A stretch of DNA of 64,000 bases from Acanthaster planci (Eukaryota; Echinodermata; Asteroidea; Valvatida; Acanthasteridae). The stretch lies in contig NW_019091402.1 in assembly GCF_001949145.1 (NCBI RefSeq), positions 2,032,944 through 2,096,943 of the forward strand. The letters run 5' to 3'. This document shows positions 23,925-36,000 of the stretch, piece after piece. The position numbers were made by a program, and so were the translations under genes. Each line of letters begins with the position of its first letter. Within the stretch, counting starts at the first letter, position 1. The notes beneath the pieces are model-generated. The model was not told the DNA's origin and searched no databases. It saw only the letters and a list, made by a program, of their open reading frames with translations.

Positions 23925-24840
23925 TAAGCTCCTCAATTCCTTGAGTCAAGCGAATGGAAATAACACCACGATGGCTGCCATGTAAAATGTCCGTAATGAT
24001 ACGCTATGAGTGCAGTCCTCTAATTCAAGTGAGACTTTCCAGCCAGTTCATTAACATTAAAAGTGCCCCCACATTATCTTTTGAAAAAGGAGATTGTCTG
24101 GCCCCCGAAATGGTGAGATTGTGTAAATCTTTGCCAGAATCAACTCCCTGGGTCTTTGGGCTTTCATCTGAGAGAAGAATGGCTAAAAAATACTGTTGAA
24201 AAATGGTCCTCAGTGCCCGAGAAAGTTGAGGGTTGCCACCTGGCTGCAAGCAGACTTCGGAAAAAAATACTTTTCGGAGGGTAATTTTGCTCTGTGGGAA
24301 TAACTCAAAATGTAATCCGTTAACCCACAGAAAATTGAATAGAAAGTGAAAGATTATGGACCACACAATAATTTAACATGTATCTTAGCAACCTCAGGGA
24401 TGTTGGTATGCATATTATTGGGCCCTGAACAATGCTGATTTTACACTGTTTTCAATGGGGCTTGAATTAGTGGACTGCACCCCCTACTCCACGACAGCGG
24501 ATGTAAGAAGAGAGGGTAGGCAGTGTCCTTGCAGCTGCTTTCATGCTTCGAGTCGAGCTAGATTTAATAACACACAGAAACAAATTTCAGACTTTACGAC
24601 AAACCCGTGTAATAGGCACCATTAGTTCCTGGAGTTAATCCCTTGCATAGATGAGTTAAGCAATGAAAAGGGTACCAAGATGGCTGCCGTGCAAAATGTC
24701 TGTGAAGATACGCAATCCCCCGACGAGTTATCTCAAAATGAGTGGGTGTTCAACGCCCTTGCAGCTACAAGCTTTGAGTCCAGCTGGATTTTACAGCCAA
24801 CAGAAACAAATTGAAGATTTTACGACCAGCATGTGATTCC
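23925..24840. repeat. Degenerate direct repeats
   Basis: A block with GATGGCTGCCATGTAAAATG (about 23970) recurs as GATGGCTGCCGTGCAAAATG (about 24680). A second block, CCTTGCAGCTGC (about 24530-24605), recurs as CCTTGCAGCTAC (about 24757-24833), followed in both by GAGTC-AGCT and ACAGAAACAAATT. Confidence 0.75.
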
Positions 24841-24890
24841 AACTTGTTCCAGTCCATTTGTTGGCTTAATGGTTGATTGCTCGTATACCA

Positions 24891-25100
24891 CGTCTGGTAC
24901 CTGTGTTTGTCCGTTGCCCGGGGTTCTGCCCTACTGTAATACAGTGCGACAGATTGTGCACAAAACTCGAACTGTACACGGATTATCTTCGCGTCTGGTA
25001 CCTGTGTTTGTCCGTTGCCCGGGGTTCTGCTCTACTGTAATACAGTGCGACAGATTGTGCACAAAACTCGAACTGTACACGGATTATCTTCGCGTCTGGT
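24891..25100. repeat. 101-bp tandem duplication, 2.1 copies
   Basis: CGTCTGGTACCTGTGTTTGT starts at 24891 and again at 24992, and the first eight bases recur at 25093. The two units differ at about one base (GCCCTACTG against GCTCTACTG), so the duplication is recent or homogenised. Confidence 0.95.
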
Positions 25101-25494
25101 CGATGGCATAAAATGACGGCATCAGGAAAAATGAGTCGCGCTTGGTGTTTTTCACCTTTGTCATATACCGATGAAAGGACATTTTTGTGCCCTTTATTTC
25201 AAAGCGCCTTCATTAACATATTTGAGTGATCGACTGTTAGTTCTGATTTCTAAAGCTCCAGCAAATACGGTTACTTGGGACCAGTTGCGTTTGTTGCGAA
25301 TCTGATGCACTGAACGCTTCTGTTTCGGTACTATATCTAATCAAAATAATTTTTCATTTGAAAAGAATAGACACAATCTGACAGCATTCTTTTTAATAGA
25401 CAACATTGTAGGAACCCCATAATTCGAAGATAATGATTAACAGAAGCCAACCTAAAAGTTAGTTTGACGGTATAAATCGATTTGATAAACGGTG

Positions 25495-26337
25495 NNNNNN
25501 NNNNNNNNNNNNNNNNNNNNNNNNNNNNNNNNNNNNNNNNNNNNNNNNNNNNNNNNNNNNNNNNNNNNNNNNNNNNNNNNNNNNNNNNNNNNNNNNNNNN
25601 NNNNNNNNNNNNNNNNNNNNNNNNNNNNNNNNNNNNNNNNNNNNNNNNNNNNNNNNNNNNNNNNNNNNNNNNNNNNNNNNNNNNNNNNNNNNNNNNNNNN
25701 NNNNNNNNNNNNNNNNNNNNNNNNNNNNNNNNNNNNNNNNNNNNNNNNNNNNNNNNNNNNNNNNNNNNNNNNNNNNNNNNNNNNNNNNNNNNNNNNNNNN
25801 NNNNNNNNNNNNNNNNNNNNNNNNNNNNNNNNNNNNNNNNNNNNNNNNNNNNNNNNNNNNNNNNNNNNNNNNNNNNNNNNNNNNNNNNNNNNNNNNNNNN
25901 NNNNNNNNNNNNNNNNNNNNNNNNNNNNNNNNNNNNNNNNNNNNNNNNNNNNNNNNNNNNNNNNNNNNNNNNNNNNNNNNNNNNNNNNNNNNNNNNNNNN
26001 NNNNNNNNNNNNNNNNNNNNNNNNNNNNNNNNNNNNNNNNNNNNNNNNNNNNNNNNNNNNNNNNNNNNNNNNNNNNNNNNNNNNNNNNNNNNNNNNNNNN
26101 NNNNNNNNNNNNNNNNNNNNNNNNNNNNNNNNNNNNNNNNNNNNNNNNNNNNNNNNNNNNNNNNNNNNNNNNNNNNNNNNNNNNNNNNNNNNNNNNNNNN
26201 NNNNNNNNNNNNNNNNNNNNNNNNNNNNNNNNNNNNNNNNNNNNNNNNNNNNNNNNNNNNNNNNNNNNNNNNNNNNNNNNNNNNNNNNNNNNNNNNNNNN
26301 NNNNNNNNNNNNNNNNNNNNNNNNNNNNNNNNNNNNN
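25495..26337. other. Assembly gap 1 (N), 843 bases
   Basis: Run of N. Both edges carry GGTATAAATC followed by TTTGATAAAC, so the missing sequence is probably a tandem array of that roughly 22-base unit. Long frames reported across it are artefacts. Confidence 0.98.
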
Positions 26338-27091
26338 AAACGGTATAAATCAGTTTGATAAACTGTGTAAATCAGCGAAGAAGAAGAAGAGTACGTGAAG
26401 GCATTATGTTCCAGATCCGTTTGGAGGTACGTCTTGAAGAAATGCCTCTCATCATTTCCAGTGTCCAAACCCAAGACATATTTTTAAAAGAGCTTTCAAT
26501 GTTTCCAACTTTAGAGTAAATCTTTCAGCATGTAAACTGTTGGCTTCGAGCCGTGATACTTATAAATCACTGACCTTATATGGCAAATTTACTGCGGAAT
26601 GGATATGGAGCGGAAAAAATTCTTCAATAGGTAAAACACCAATATTTACCATAAAACAACGTGTACAAAGAAGACAAGACATTGTGGAGTGACTACTAAT
26701 GTATCAACACTTTCCATTTCAAACCTTAAAACCAATCTCAGTTTTGGAGACTTACAGTAAGAATTACCAACGTTTTCAAATTAGGGTGAATTTTTTTTTT
26801 CTGAATATGCAAAAAGAGGGCGAAGTCGCTGTTCAAAATGACATAATTTTACGTACCCTGGGAAATTCCGAGCTCTTGCCGTAAACGATCAATTACGTGA
26901 ACTGATTGGCCAGTTGACGGCACAATATTTGCATATTTTTGAATACACTGGGATCCCCAAGGAACGCCCCGGTACAAAATGAGCGGCGCGCGCTGCCTGC
27001 AATTCACTGCCCGTGCCGTGGTGCTCACAGTCGAACCCTCCAATCTCGATCGGGACTCTGTGTTCAGAGGCATCTGCTTCCAAGAACTAAA
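26338..27091. other. 5' flank of annexin C
   Basis: Starts in the minisatellite edge (GGTATAAATCAGTTTGATAA, then GAAGAAGAAGAAG at 26374-26388). No exon is recognised before the start codon. A non-coding first exon or the promoter may lie here, but no TATA or initiator element can be assigned with confidence. Confidence 0.55.
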
Positions 27092-30000
27092 ATGACTACT
27101 CAAACGAAATCGGGAAACGTCCCTCCGGGTCAAGAGAAGAAACTTCAGGTAGGTTCACCCTTTGTGTGTGATGATATTTAACAGTTACAATTTTTCTGTT
27201 TTCTGTAAAGCCACAGATTGTCACTGTCATTTTTTTTAACATTTAAGGCTGCCTTTCTGTACTTTTGGGGTCTGTCTTGTGGCTGGTTGCTGCGTTTCAC
27301 TCTACAATTTCAAGGAACCAACACTCGCCTCGATTAACGCTATACGGACTCAAGATGCACTGAAAACGCGCATACCGAATAGCGCCTTAAAAGGTGTTCA
27401 ACCGTGCATTATGGACATTAATCAAATAGAGTCCAGTGGTTAAAAACAAGACCAGGCACTTGATACGTTACATTCTGTCTCGCTTTGGGGGTACAACTTC
27501 GAAAACTGGATGCACCTAACCACTGCGTGTACTCATTATAATTGTAATATTTCAGCACTGATTTGAAACTTTATATATAGGCCTACTGCTGAATTTACCT
27601 TTTCAAGCTACGCGTAACGTTTTCCATACGTTACCGTTAAGGCAGCTAAATATCTAACTCTTTGCTGGGTCGGACGACAAGGTATCAAAATCTGGCTGTT
27701 CTTTGTTGAATGTTGAATGCTACAATTTTGTCGACTCGTAGAAGTCGCACTGTCGAACTAAGCAGCTATTTGCCGACGTGCACATAGACAAGTTTTGACT
27801 TCACCTGCCCACACGGTTTAGTTATTTTCATTTCAACGCTTGGACGTGGTGGATCAGCAGATTACACGATGGAAAATAAGGACCCGTAAGGCTCACTCGC
27901 GCTGACAGCCCCTATGGTTTACTGTTAACCTGCTGACAACTTACCAGCCGAGAAATTGCTAAATCGCTGCATACATTTCTTTCAATCACGCAGGGGACGA
28001 TTACTGGAATCGAGCCATTTGACAAAGCAGCAGATGTGGCCGCCCTGCAACAAATGTTACGTACGTATATTATGCCAATGTGACCTTTCACTACTGACTG
28101 AATTGTTTCTCGCGAGGCTTGCACATAAAAAGCATAAAAAGACACTTCGCTGATAAAACAGGGGCATTGGTAAAACAACCTCGTTTCCTGGTGTTACTTT
28201 ATTTCCAGCTTTGCGTCCAATTATATAACCTGGAGAGGAAACTTTTTTCCTGTATCCTGAATCGATATAGCAGCACTAATTAAGGCAATGATTGTAGTGT
28301 CGTGTATTCGGTGTTTATTATTACTATTATTATTTATTCATTTATTTAGCATCAAGAACAATAGCACAAACAATACTATTCACTAGTCAAGACAAGGACA
28401 AAACAGTGCCTGCTATAGATGCCAGAAGAAAAAAAGTCAACTGAATGACTGTAGCCCAGAGGCCTCCTCCTCCAACACCACAGTCATTATATAAAATCAT
28501 ATAATACGGGCGATTCGCAATAGTGCGCCACCAAGAGTTTGCAATGCGTTGGCCAATCATAACGCGCAAAATTTGTCGACCCTTTCCAAACGCGCACTGG
28601 GTCGACAAATTTCGCGCTTTGTGATTGGCTAACGCGTTGCAAACTCTTGGTGGCGCACTATTGTGAAAAGGCCGTATTATATATAATTTTACACACCGAG
28701 ACAGAAACAGTAATTAAAATGCTAAAATTACAGGCAGTTAAAATAAAAAAAACACTAAAAAGTGTAGTAAAACACATACTACTCTGATAAAAAACTGAAA
28801 GTTAATGAATTCAACATGTTTCCATATTTCTGTGAATTATTATATATCCACTTTCTCCATTTTGCATTTTGATTAAACATCTATTTATATAAAAATGTGA
28901 CTGAAAGAGATTTTTAATTTTTGTTTCCTGAATATGTTACGCTGACATTTTAAAACAGACAATGCATACTAAACTGCATGGTCAGATAACAGACCATTCC
29001 TCATTATAACATACGGGATATGCACGTGATCCAATACCTAGGTGAAAAGCAGGTAGCGGTATACAGGCGCACTTCTCTTCACACCGCGAACGAGGTTGTA
29101 GCGTTCGATTCTTCTGGATACATGACGTTACTTCTTCGAGCCCTCATTGGATAGAATTTGCCTCCACGTGAGCATGGCACGCGTTGGCAGAGTGGAAGTG
29201 TATCCGCGATTAGGCCGGCTAAGTGTGGGGCATTACGTGCCACTATGGGAAGTGGCAAGAGCCATTAGATCATGCCTTTCACGGCGTTGCGTGCTACTTG
29301 CCATCCGCAGCCACAATGTGCCAGTGCGGCGGACGCATCAGAGATTCAGCCGGTGTCAGCTAATGGCCGTTGCCAGTCGTTGTTCAAAATGATCGCATAA
29401 TGTCCGAATGGGCAGTGCATAACCACGGTGCTGCAGCAACAGCGCCCGGATAGGAAGCATGGTGCAGGTTTTGTGTTGGGCTCACCTGTTCTTCTTTGGG
29501 CGGGGGTACCAACAGATTCGTTAAATTTTGACCGCATCCCAGGAAATGGATGTTGAGGTCACCTTACGGCAATTTTGTATTTAGTTGGGTAATAGTAAGA
29601 GTGAAGTGAGCTTTCTTTTGATGTATCACCGTTCTGGTATGTCACTCATCTCGATGTCCAGACAAAAATAGACATGATAAAGCATGAGAAATGGTCAGGT
29701 TCTCTTAGATGTAGGCCTGGCGGCGTATCCAGCTTGTTTTTTTGGGGGGGGGGTTCAAAAGCGAATGCGGCTTCGGGCTCAGTCAACATGATGTTGCGGA
29801 GAAAAAGTCAAAAACCTTACTCACGGTCCCAACATCCCTGCCTTTATGTGCTGGTGTTGTTTCCTTAGGTATTTGGTGCTAATATTTAATAAATATACTG
29901 ATTACTTCTTTCCTACTCACCTATGAAGTATGTCATTTGCACGCACACAAAAAATCCGTGTGGGGGCGCCCCCTGTTGGATGCACTATTGTGTAGCCCAC

Positions 30001-33000
30001 ATTGTGCAAGGTTCTTGTACAGGGCTCCACATCGAAATAGCTCCTGGGACATGCAACTCTTGTTAGGTTCGAGCACCTCATTACTTCTGTGCAACTGTGG
30101 TGCTTGGAATACATGAGTGGGATTTGAATCATACACGCTTGCTGCTTATACATCTGCTCCCTGGATCTGCGTCTGAACCTGCGGGACAAAACACAAGAAA
30201 GCGAATTAAATGTCTTATGACCAGTGAGCCGTTTACCATCACTCCTGTCCATTACAACATAACTGAGCGCTTGTGGCCGTATTGGAGTTGTAGTTTAATT
30301 TGGTCTGCTTGAATGGGCAAAATATTGAAAAGCACCACCATGAAATATGTAAGTCGTAATTTTTGCCTTAAATGAAGCAAGATAACCATTGCTGCTTTCT
30401 GTGGCCATGCGCACAGTGCGGCGTGATGTGTAAGCGCCATTTTAAGGAGATTTAGGCATTGCGCACTAGGGGCAAATACCGCAGATATGCATGGCGAAAG
30501 GGGTGTTTCAAAACATAATGTGGCAATCTGGAATGAAATCAATCACTTTCTGACATTTATTTGACTTTGTGGAGTTAAAGATATTTGTGAATGAAAACAA
30601 CAGTGCAACTAGAAACTTTTAATAGTGTAGGCCTGCATTAAAGTCAGGCAAGAGCGCCAAAAATGGACTTCACCTTTGGCTCGGTCCGTTGTTGTCCCCT
30701 GCCCCCCCCCCATTCAAATTGGAACGTGCTAGTTTAAAACCGCTCCATCAAACTTTCAATTCCATATTTTTAGGTCCAAAAATAGCTTGTGGTCACTGAT
30801 TGCTTCTCTCCCGTCTTTGAACAATTTTTTTGCAGGAAATGCTTCTTGCGAGACGGCCTTGGCGGACTTTCTAGTCCGCCGGAGCAACCAACAGCGCCAG
30901 GAGATCCGAGAGGGTTACAAGGAGGCGACGGGAAGGGTGAGTGTTTTCCCGCAGTTTCCACGTCCCTGGAAGTGTAGGGCAGTGTTTGCGATGTCTGCGG
31001 TGCAGCTGGGCAGTACATTTTTACTCGTCCCTGGGAATCTGGTGCAGCGCTTCTAGTGTGACGTTTTGACGCGCTTTATTAATCAAGTCCCTTGAAATCC
31101 AGGGTAATGTTGTTGGGTGTGAGAAGCAGGACAGCTTTACTGAATTTTTTTTTTTTTAAAGCATCGCTAGTAAGACAAAATTCTCATTATAATCCCCGCC
31201 CCTTTTAATTTCATCAAAATTATTTTGACCGCGGAAGAGTGGCGACGATATCATTATACCGACAGAAAGAAGCCAAAAAGACAGTGACATGATTAATTTT
31301 GATGGTGATGATGCGTTCAACAGCTGTGGTTCCTCGGTCGATTCCTTACATATCCAAGTGGCTGACTTCATTTGCGTATCGTTACACTTCAAATTTTACC
31401 CGAGAAATACATCTCTTGGAGTGTTTTTCCTGTCTGTATCAAATCCGTCTGGTTTACGGCCCTCTTTCGTGGGAAATTTATGACGATAACGTTGAAATTC
31501 ACCAAGCCGTCATAGAGAGAATTTAGGTTGAGGGCGGCGTTATGGAGATGACACGGGCAAACTGGACACAAATGTTCGCCGTCATGACAGCTGCTCGTTG
31601 CAGCTTTCGCCTTCCTTTGCTTTTAGGCCATGCTGTTTCTTCCTCGAAGATTCCTCGAAATGGTCAGGGCATCTTTTTGAACATTTCGTGAGCACTAAGG
31701 CCGATCTCGTGTTCCTCACAAATTTGACCCGGCCCAGCCGTCTCGATTCCGCTTTCGGAAACGAAAAGAAACATATGCCAGGATTTTTGGGGCCGCATTG
31801 GCCGCACAGCCGCCAACCACACAAGACTGTGTCATGGTTGGCTCATTCTGTTATATGAGGAATGTTATTTTTCGCTCTTTTAATCGGAAAAAAATTGAAT
31901 AATGGACTGACGGCTACCGCAACGTGCCAGTGCAGCATAACCAGCATAGCGACGCGTCCATACCAGTGATGTGACTCCCAAAGGTGACGTCAGAAGGTCA
32001 TTGCATATGATTATGGCGTCATTATCTTTTTTCATTTTCTGAACTAAGCGCGGGGGTTTGAAAGATCTGTCCGACGGCTTTTTTCTCTCTTTTCCCTCAC
32101 GATATTTGAGAAATCGTCATTTTTTTTAAACAAATATATTACCTGAAAGTTAACCAGAAAAGAGCTTTACAAAGACGTTATACAAGTGTCCCGCTTTTAC
32201 GTCCGCCATTTTTCTGCAGGAATTTTATAATGCAGCTTCCCTATCACTTGCCTCATACGGAGCATTTTGGTTCCCTGTGCGAATGTAGGAACTGATGCAA
32301 GCCATCTGCGACGTGACTTCGGGCAAATTTCAGGACGTGGTGGTCGGTCTACTAGACGATTCATTGCAGTTTGCGGCCCGGTGCCTGTACCAAGCGATGA
32401 AGGTAATCAAAAGTCATCTTCACGAACCTTGATAATCTCTGAATCTGTGTCCTGAAGTGTTATTCCTGTTTTTAAAAAAAAGTGACGGCACTTTTCGAAA
32501 AGTAAGGCTGCGTCATTAGAACATATATTTGTCAGGTTTTTTATGATTTCGGTGATAATAATTACCGAAAATGGGTCACTTGGGGGACATTCCCATAGGA
32601 AATTTTTCAAACTTTACCGTCCCATAATTCAATATTCCCTGATCGGATCTTAACCAGACTTTGCATATTTTCCTTTCAGACCCTAATCTATCATCTCTCA
32701 AAATGTGGACGTTAAAAAATTTCCTCCTTTTGGTAATTGGAGCATTAGGGTGACATTGAAATGTCTCCCTAATGGCCGATGTCTCCCTAATGTTAAAAAA
32801 TTCACCACAAAATGTCTCCCAAGTGACCTATTTGGAAATATAACAGTATAAATAGTCTTGTGCTAAGGTTTAGTACCATTTGTCTGGTCTCTCACGCGTG
32901 CGCCCAAAGGATTGATATCGTTTTGTTGAACTACGTTGAGCACTTGCTACTGATTTTGCGTCCACGTTTCCTGCATCTGCGTGGTCGGAACCCGTCTGGC

Positions 33001-36000
33001 CTACTGTTGTTTGTTCAGTGTTCTTTGATTAATTCCTTGCTTTCAGGGCCTCGGGACGGACGAAAAGGCTTTGGTCGATGTGCTCTGCACCAGAAACCGC
33101 AACGTGGTAAAGCATTCAGTGATGTTCACTTACATATCCCATTTAATACTTGAATGGTGCCGTGTCGCCTTTTTTCTGTACTTCCCAAGTTGATTGATGT
33201 TTCTTGTGAAGTTGCACCTGTACCTTTTCTCTGTATTATATTCCATCCTGTTCATTGCAAACTTTGCCACTAGCATTATAATTGCCATAATGGACGACAC
33301 ACTTTTCGTACTTCGTGCATAATTAATTTCATAATTTCTCATCCTTTCCTGATAGGAAACTCTTGCCATCAAAGAAACCTTCAAAGATAGTAAGTCTTCA
33401 TTTTTAACATCAATTCTCCTTCCTGAGGATGTGATTTAGAAATTCAACGCAAACCAACCCGTGTGTTTTCTTTTTAAAAGAAACATGAAATCATCGACGG
33501 TTACAGAGACACTTGAGTAAAAACTTCAATTATCACATTTATTTTTTCATAACTTAAATGTGAAATGTTTTGTTTCACAAACCACAGAGTTGTATTAATG
33601 ATTACTTTGTGTCAGCCCGTCGCCTCACAGTTTTGGGGCTATGTCCTCTTTCTTCAGAAAGTCTGTTGGCCATGTTGACTGGACGGATGGCAGAGGCAGA
33701 TGGGGGGTCGTAGCCCAAAACAGAGCCATAAAATATATTATATTTTTAGTGAGTCAGATTGATTTCCCTTCCACCCGAAAGCTTATAAAATTCCTCCAAA
33801 ATGTAGCCTCACCCTGAAATAATTTCCCAACCCCCCTCCCGAAAGGTTGCCCCACCCCCTTAGATCTGCTTTTGACGGCTTGTCAGTCAAGTGTTGGCAG
33901 GCTGGCTGGCTTGTTTAACTGGCAGTTGTTTTGGATACTACTCAGTCTTTATTCCACTGATACAGTTTACAATGTTGATTTGGAGACTATGCTGAAGCAG
34001 GACACCAGCGATCCCTTCTTGAAACTTCTCCTGACCGTGGCTGCCGTAAGTTTATCGTTTCCCGCTCAAGAGATTTCGTGAAGCAGGGACCACTAGGTTT
34101 GGTGTTTTATTAACCTTACGCCTTGCACTCAAGTCGTCATGCGTCGTCTATAATTCAAGTTAGGCGTCATTTCAAATTTCCCGTCGGTTGACTATAGGAC
34201 AGGGCCATCCGATCGATAACAGTCACTTGGTGTTGAGTGAATAATGGAGGGGGGTGTTGCTCCACTGAAACCACATAGCCTTGGAAGTAATGCAATGAAA
34301 AGGCATTTATAAGTTAGAATTGGACTCTTGAGAACACTTAACCTGATAGCCAGCCGATAATAAATGTATCGGTCGGACCGTTCTGTCCGATACCTACCCG
34401 ATAAGAATTTTGAAATGGTGCCTCACGCGCTGGTCAGTTGTAGCAACGGTTTCATTGTGATCATCCTCGGCTGCTTTTAAGAGACTTGTTATTCATATTT
34501 TTAAAATATTGACCCTAGATTTGACTTGTTATGTAACAACTGGTTGACTTCCAATTGATTTTGGAAGGCAACTCAAATTCGGATCATTTCTTCAGGAACA
34601 AAATGCAGCCTGCTGTTTGTAATGACGGATGTCTTCACAAAGCATTTCATGAAAACGTTTCAAGGATATGCTCTTCCAACGGAAACAATCAAGCATGCAG
34701 TCACCACAGCCTTTCGTTTACTTGGCTAAAATTGACACCAATCTTGAGAAATAATTGCCTCATAAGACAGCGGGTATTTTGACCAAGGCAAAAAGATTTA
34801 GGCAAGGAATCTTGTCGAGTATAATTATCCATTGATGTTCTGGAGTTCTGTGACTCGAACTTATTACATAGTTTACTTCCCAAAATAGCATAAATGACAC
34901 ATTCCGTGTGGCAGTTAATTTACATATGGAATAATGTTTACATGGAATCATGTGTCACTACTTTATAGGCAAACCGTGATGAGGAACCTAGTGCTGATAT
35001 AGAGACGCAGGCCCGAAAGGACGCAGATGTGCTGTTTAAGGTTAGCAAACGACCCATTTTCCATATTTCCGTGAGCTGCTAAAGACCGGAGGCCAAACTA
35101 GCAAGAGTACCTTCCGACGGGAATGTTAGAATATTATGCATTTCGAAACAAGCGTGTATTGCTTCATTTCCAATGTGTTACGTATATTGTACGCGTTTTG
35201 ACGCTGTTGTAAATTTTGCACTCAACCCTTCCTATTTAACACGCCTCCGCTTTCCTATTTTGCAAATTGTAGAACAAGGCTGCGTCAGGGTTTCAACCCC
35301 TGACCCTACGATTTGACCCCATATGTCATAAGTCAACGATCCCAGCAAGTTATAAGCCTTTTTTACACTGTCAGTCATTTGTTTAGTTTCACCCGTCTCT
35401 ATTTTATTCTTACCGTTTCCAGGCAGGGGAAGGACGCCCAAGTGGTTCCCTTGACGACGACAAGTTCATTGAAATCCTGGCAACCCGCCCTCTCATCCAG
35501 CTCCACTTGGCCACGTTCAAATTCTATGACCAGGTCTCCGAGCTTAACTCAGTCTGACTGGTTTTGTGACCGCCCCCCCCAAAAAAAAGTTTCCCTGTCT
35601 GCCTAGAGCAGAAGCACTCCCTCATCGGTTGAAAAGAGCCATGTTGGTGGGGAACGTAGATAGCCATGCGACTATGAAGCGTGCATTTCCTAGTCGTTCA
35701 TAAACCAGCAAAATTCAGTTCCGACCAAAGGAGCCTCCGGTGCTCAGAAAAGTGCGCCTTCTCTTGGTCCAGCTCGGGGCTCATTAGGATTCTGTGTCAG
35801 CTGTCTTTTAATCAATTAATGATTGTCTTGACCGTACCTCAGGAGCTACGCACGACAGAACACAGTCTCATTAACGATTCCATTAAGATGATATTGTAAA
35901 GCAAAAAAAAAACAAAGTTGACGTTCAGGACTGACAGCAAATCGGTGTTTTTCCCAATAAACCGAACATTCAACCCCTGTAGAGTGCCATCGTAACATGT

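Larger units (their letters stand above)
16131..25494. other. Divergent intergenic region upstream of annexin B, to gap 1
   Basis: No exon is supported. It contains the 5' flank of annexin B, repeat R1 copies 2 and 3, a MITE at 19465-19704, degenerate direct repeats at 23925-24840 and a 101-bp tandem duplication at 24891-25100. The rest is unrecognised. Promoter elements cannot be assigned because transcription starts are unknown. Confidence 0.7.

Noticed and set aside
24833-25111. 92-codon frame with internally repeated protein
   Set aside because: It only reflects the 101-bp tandem DNA duplication; there is no splice context or family motif.
25452-26474. Open frames of 288 and 340 codons on both strands
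   Set aside because: They consist almost entirely of N and exist only because an assembly gap has no stop codons.
29147-29392. 81-codon Arg/Val-rich frame
   Set aside because: No recognised family, no matching splice sites and it lies within an annexin C intron; possibly a transposon fragment but unsupported.
29940-30180. GATTTGAATC as a tRNA B box near 30119-30128
   Set aside because: No convincing A box at the right distance and no stem pairing.
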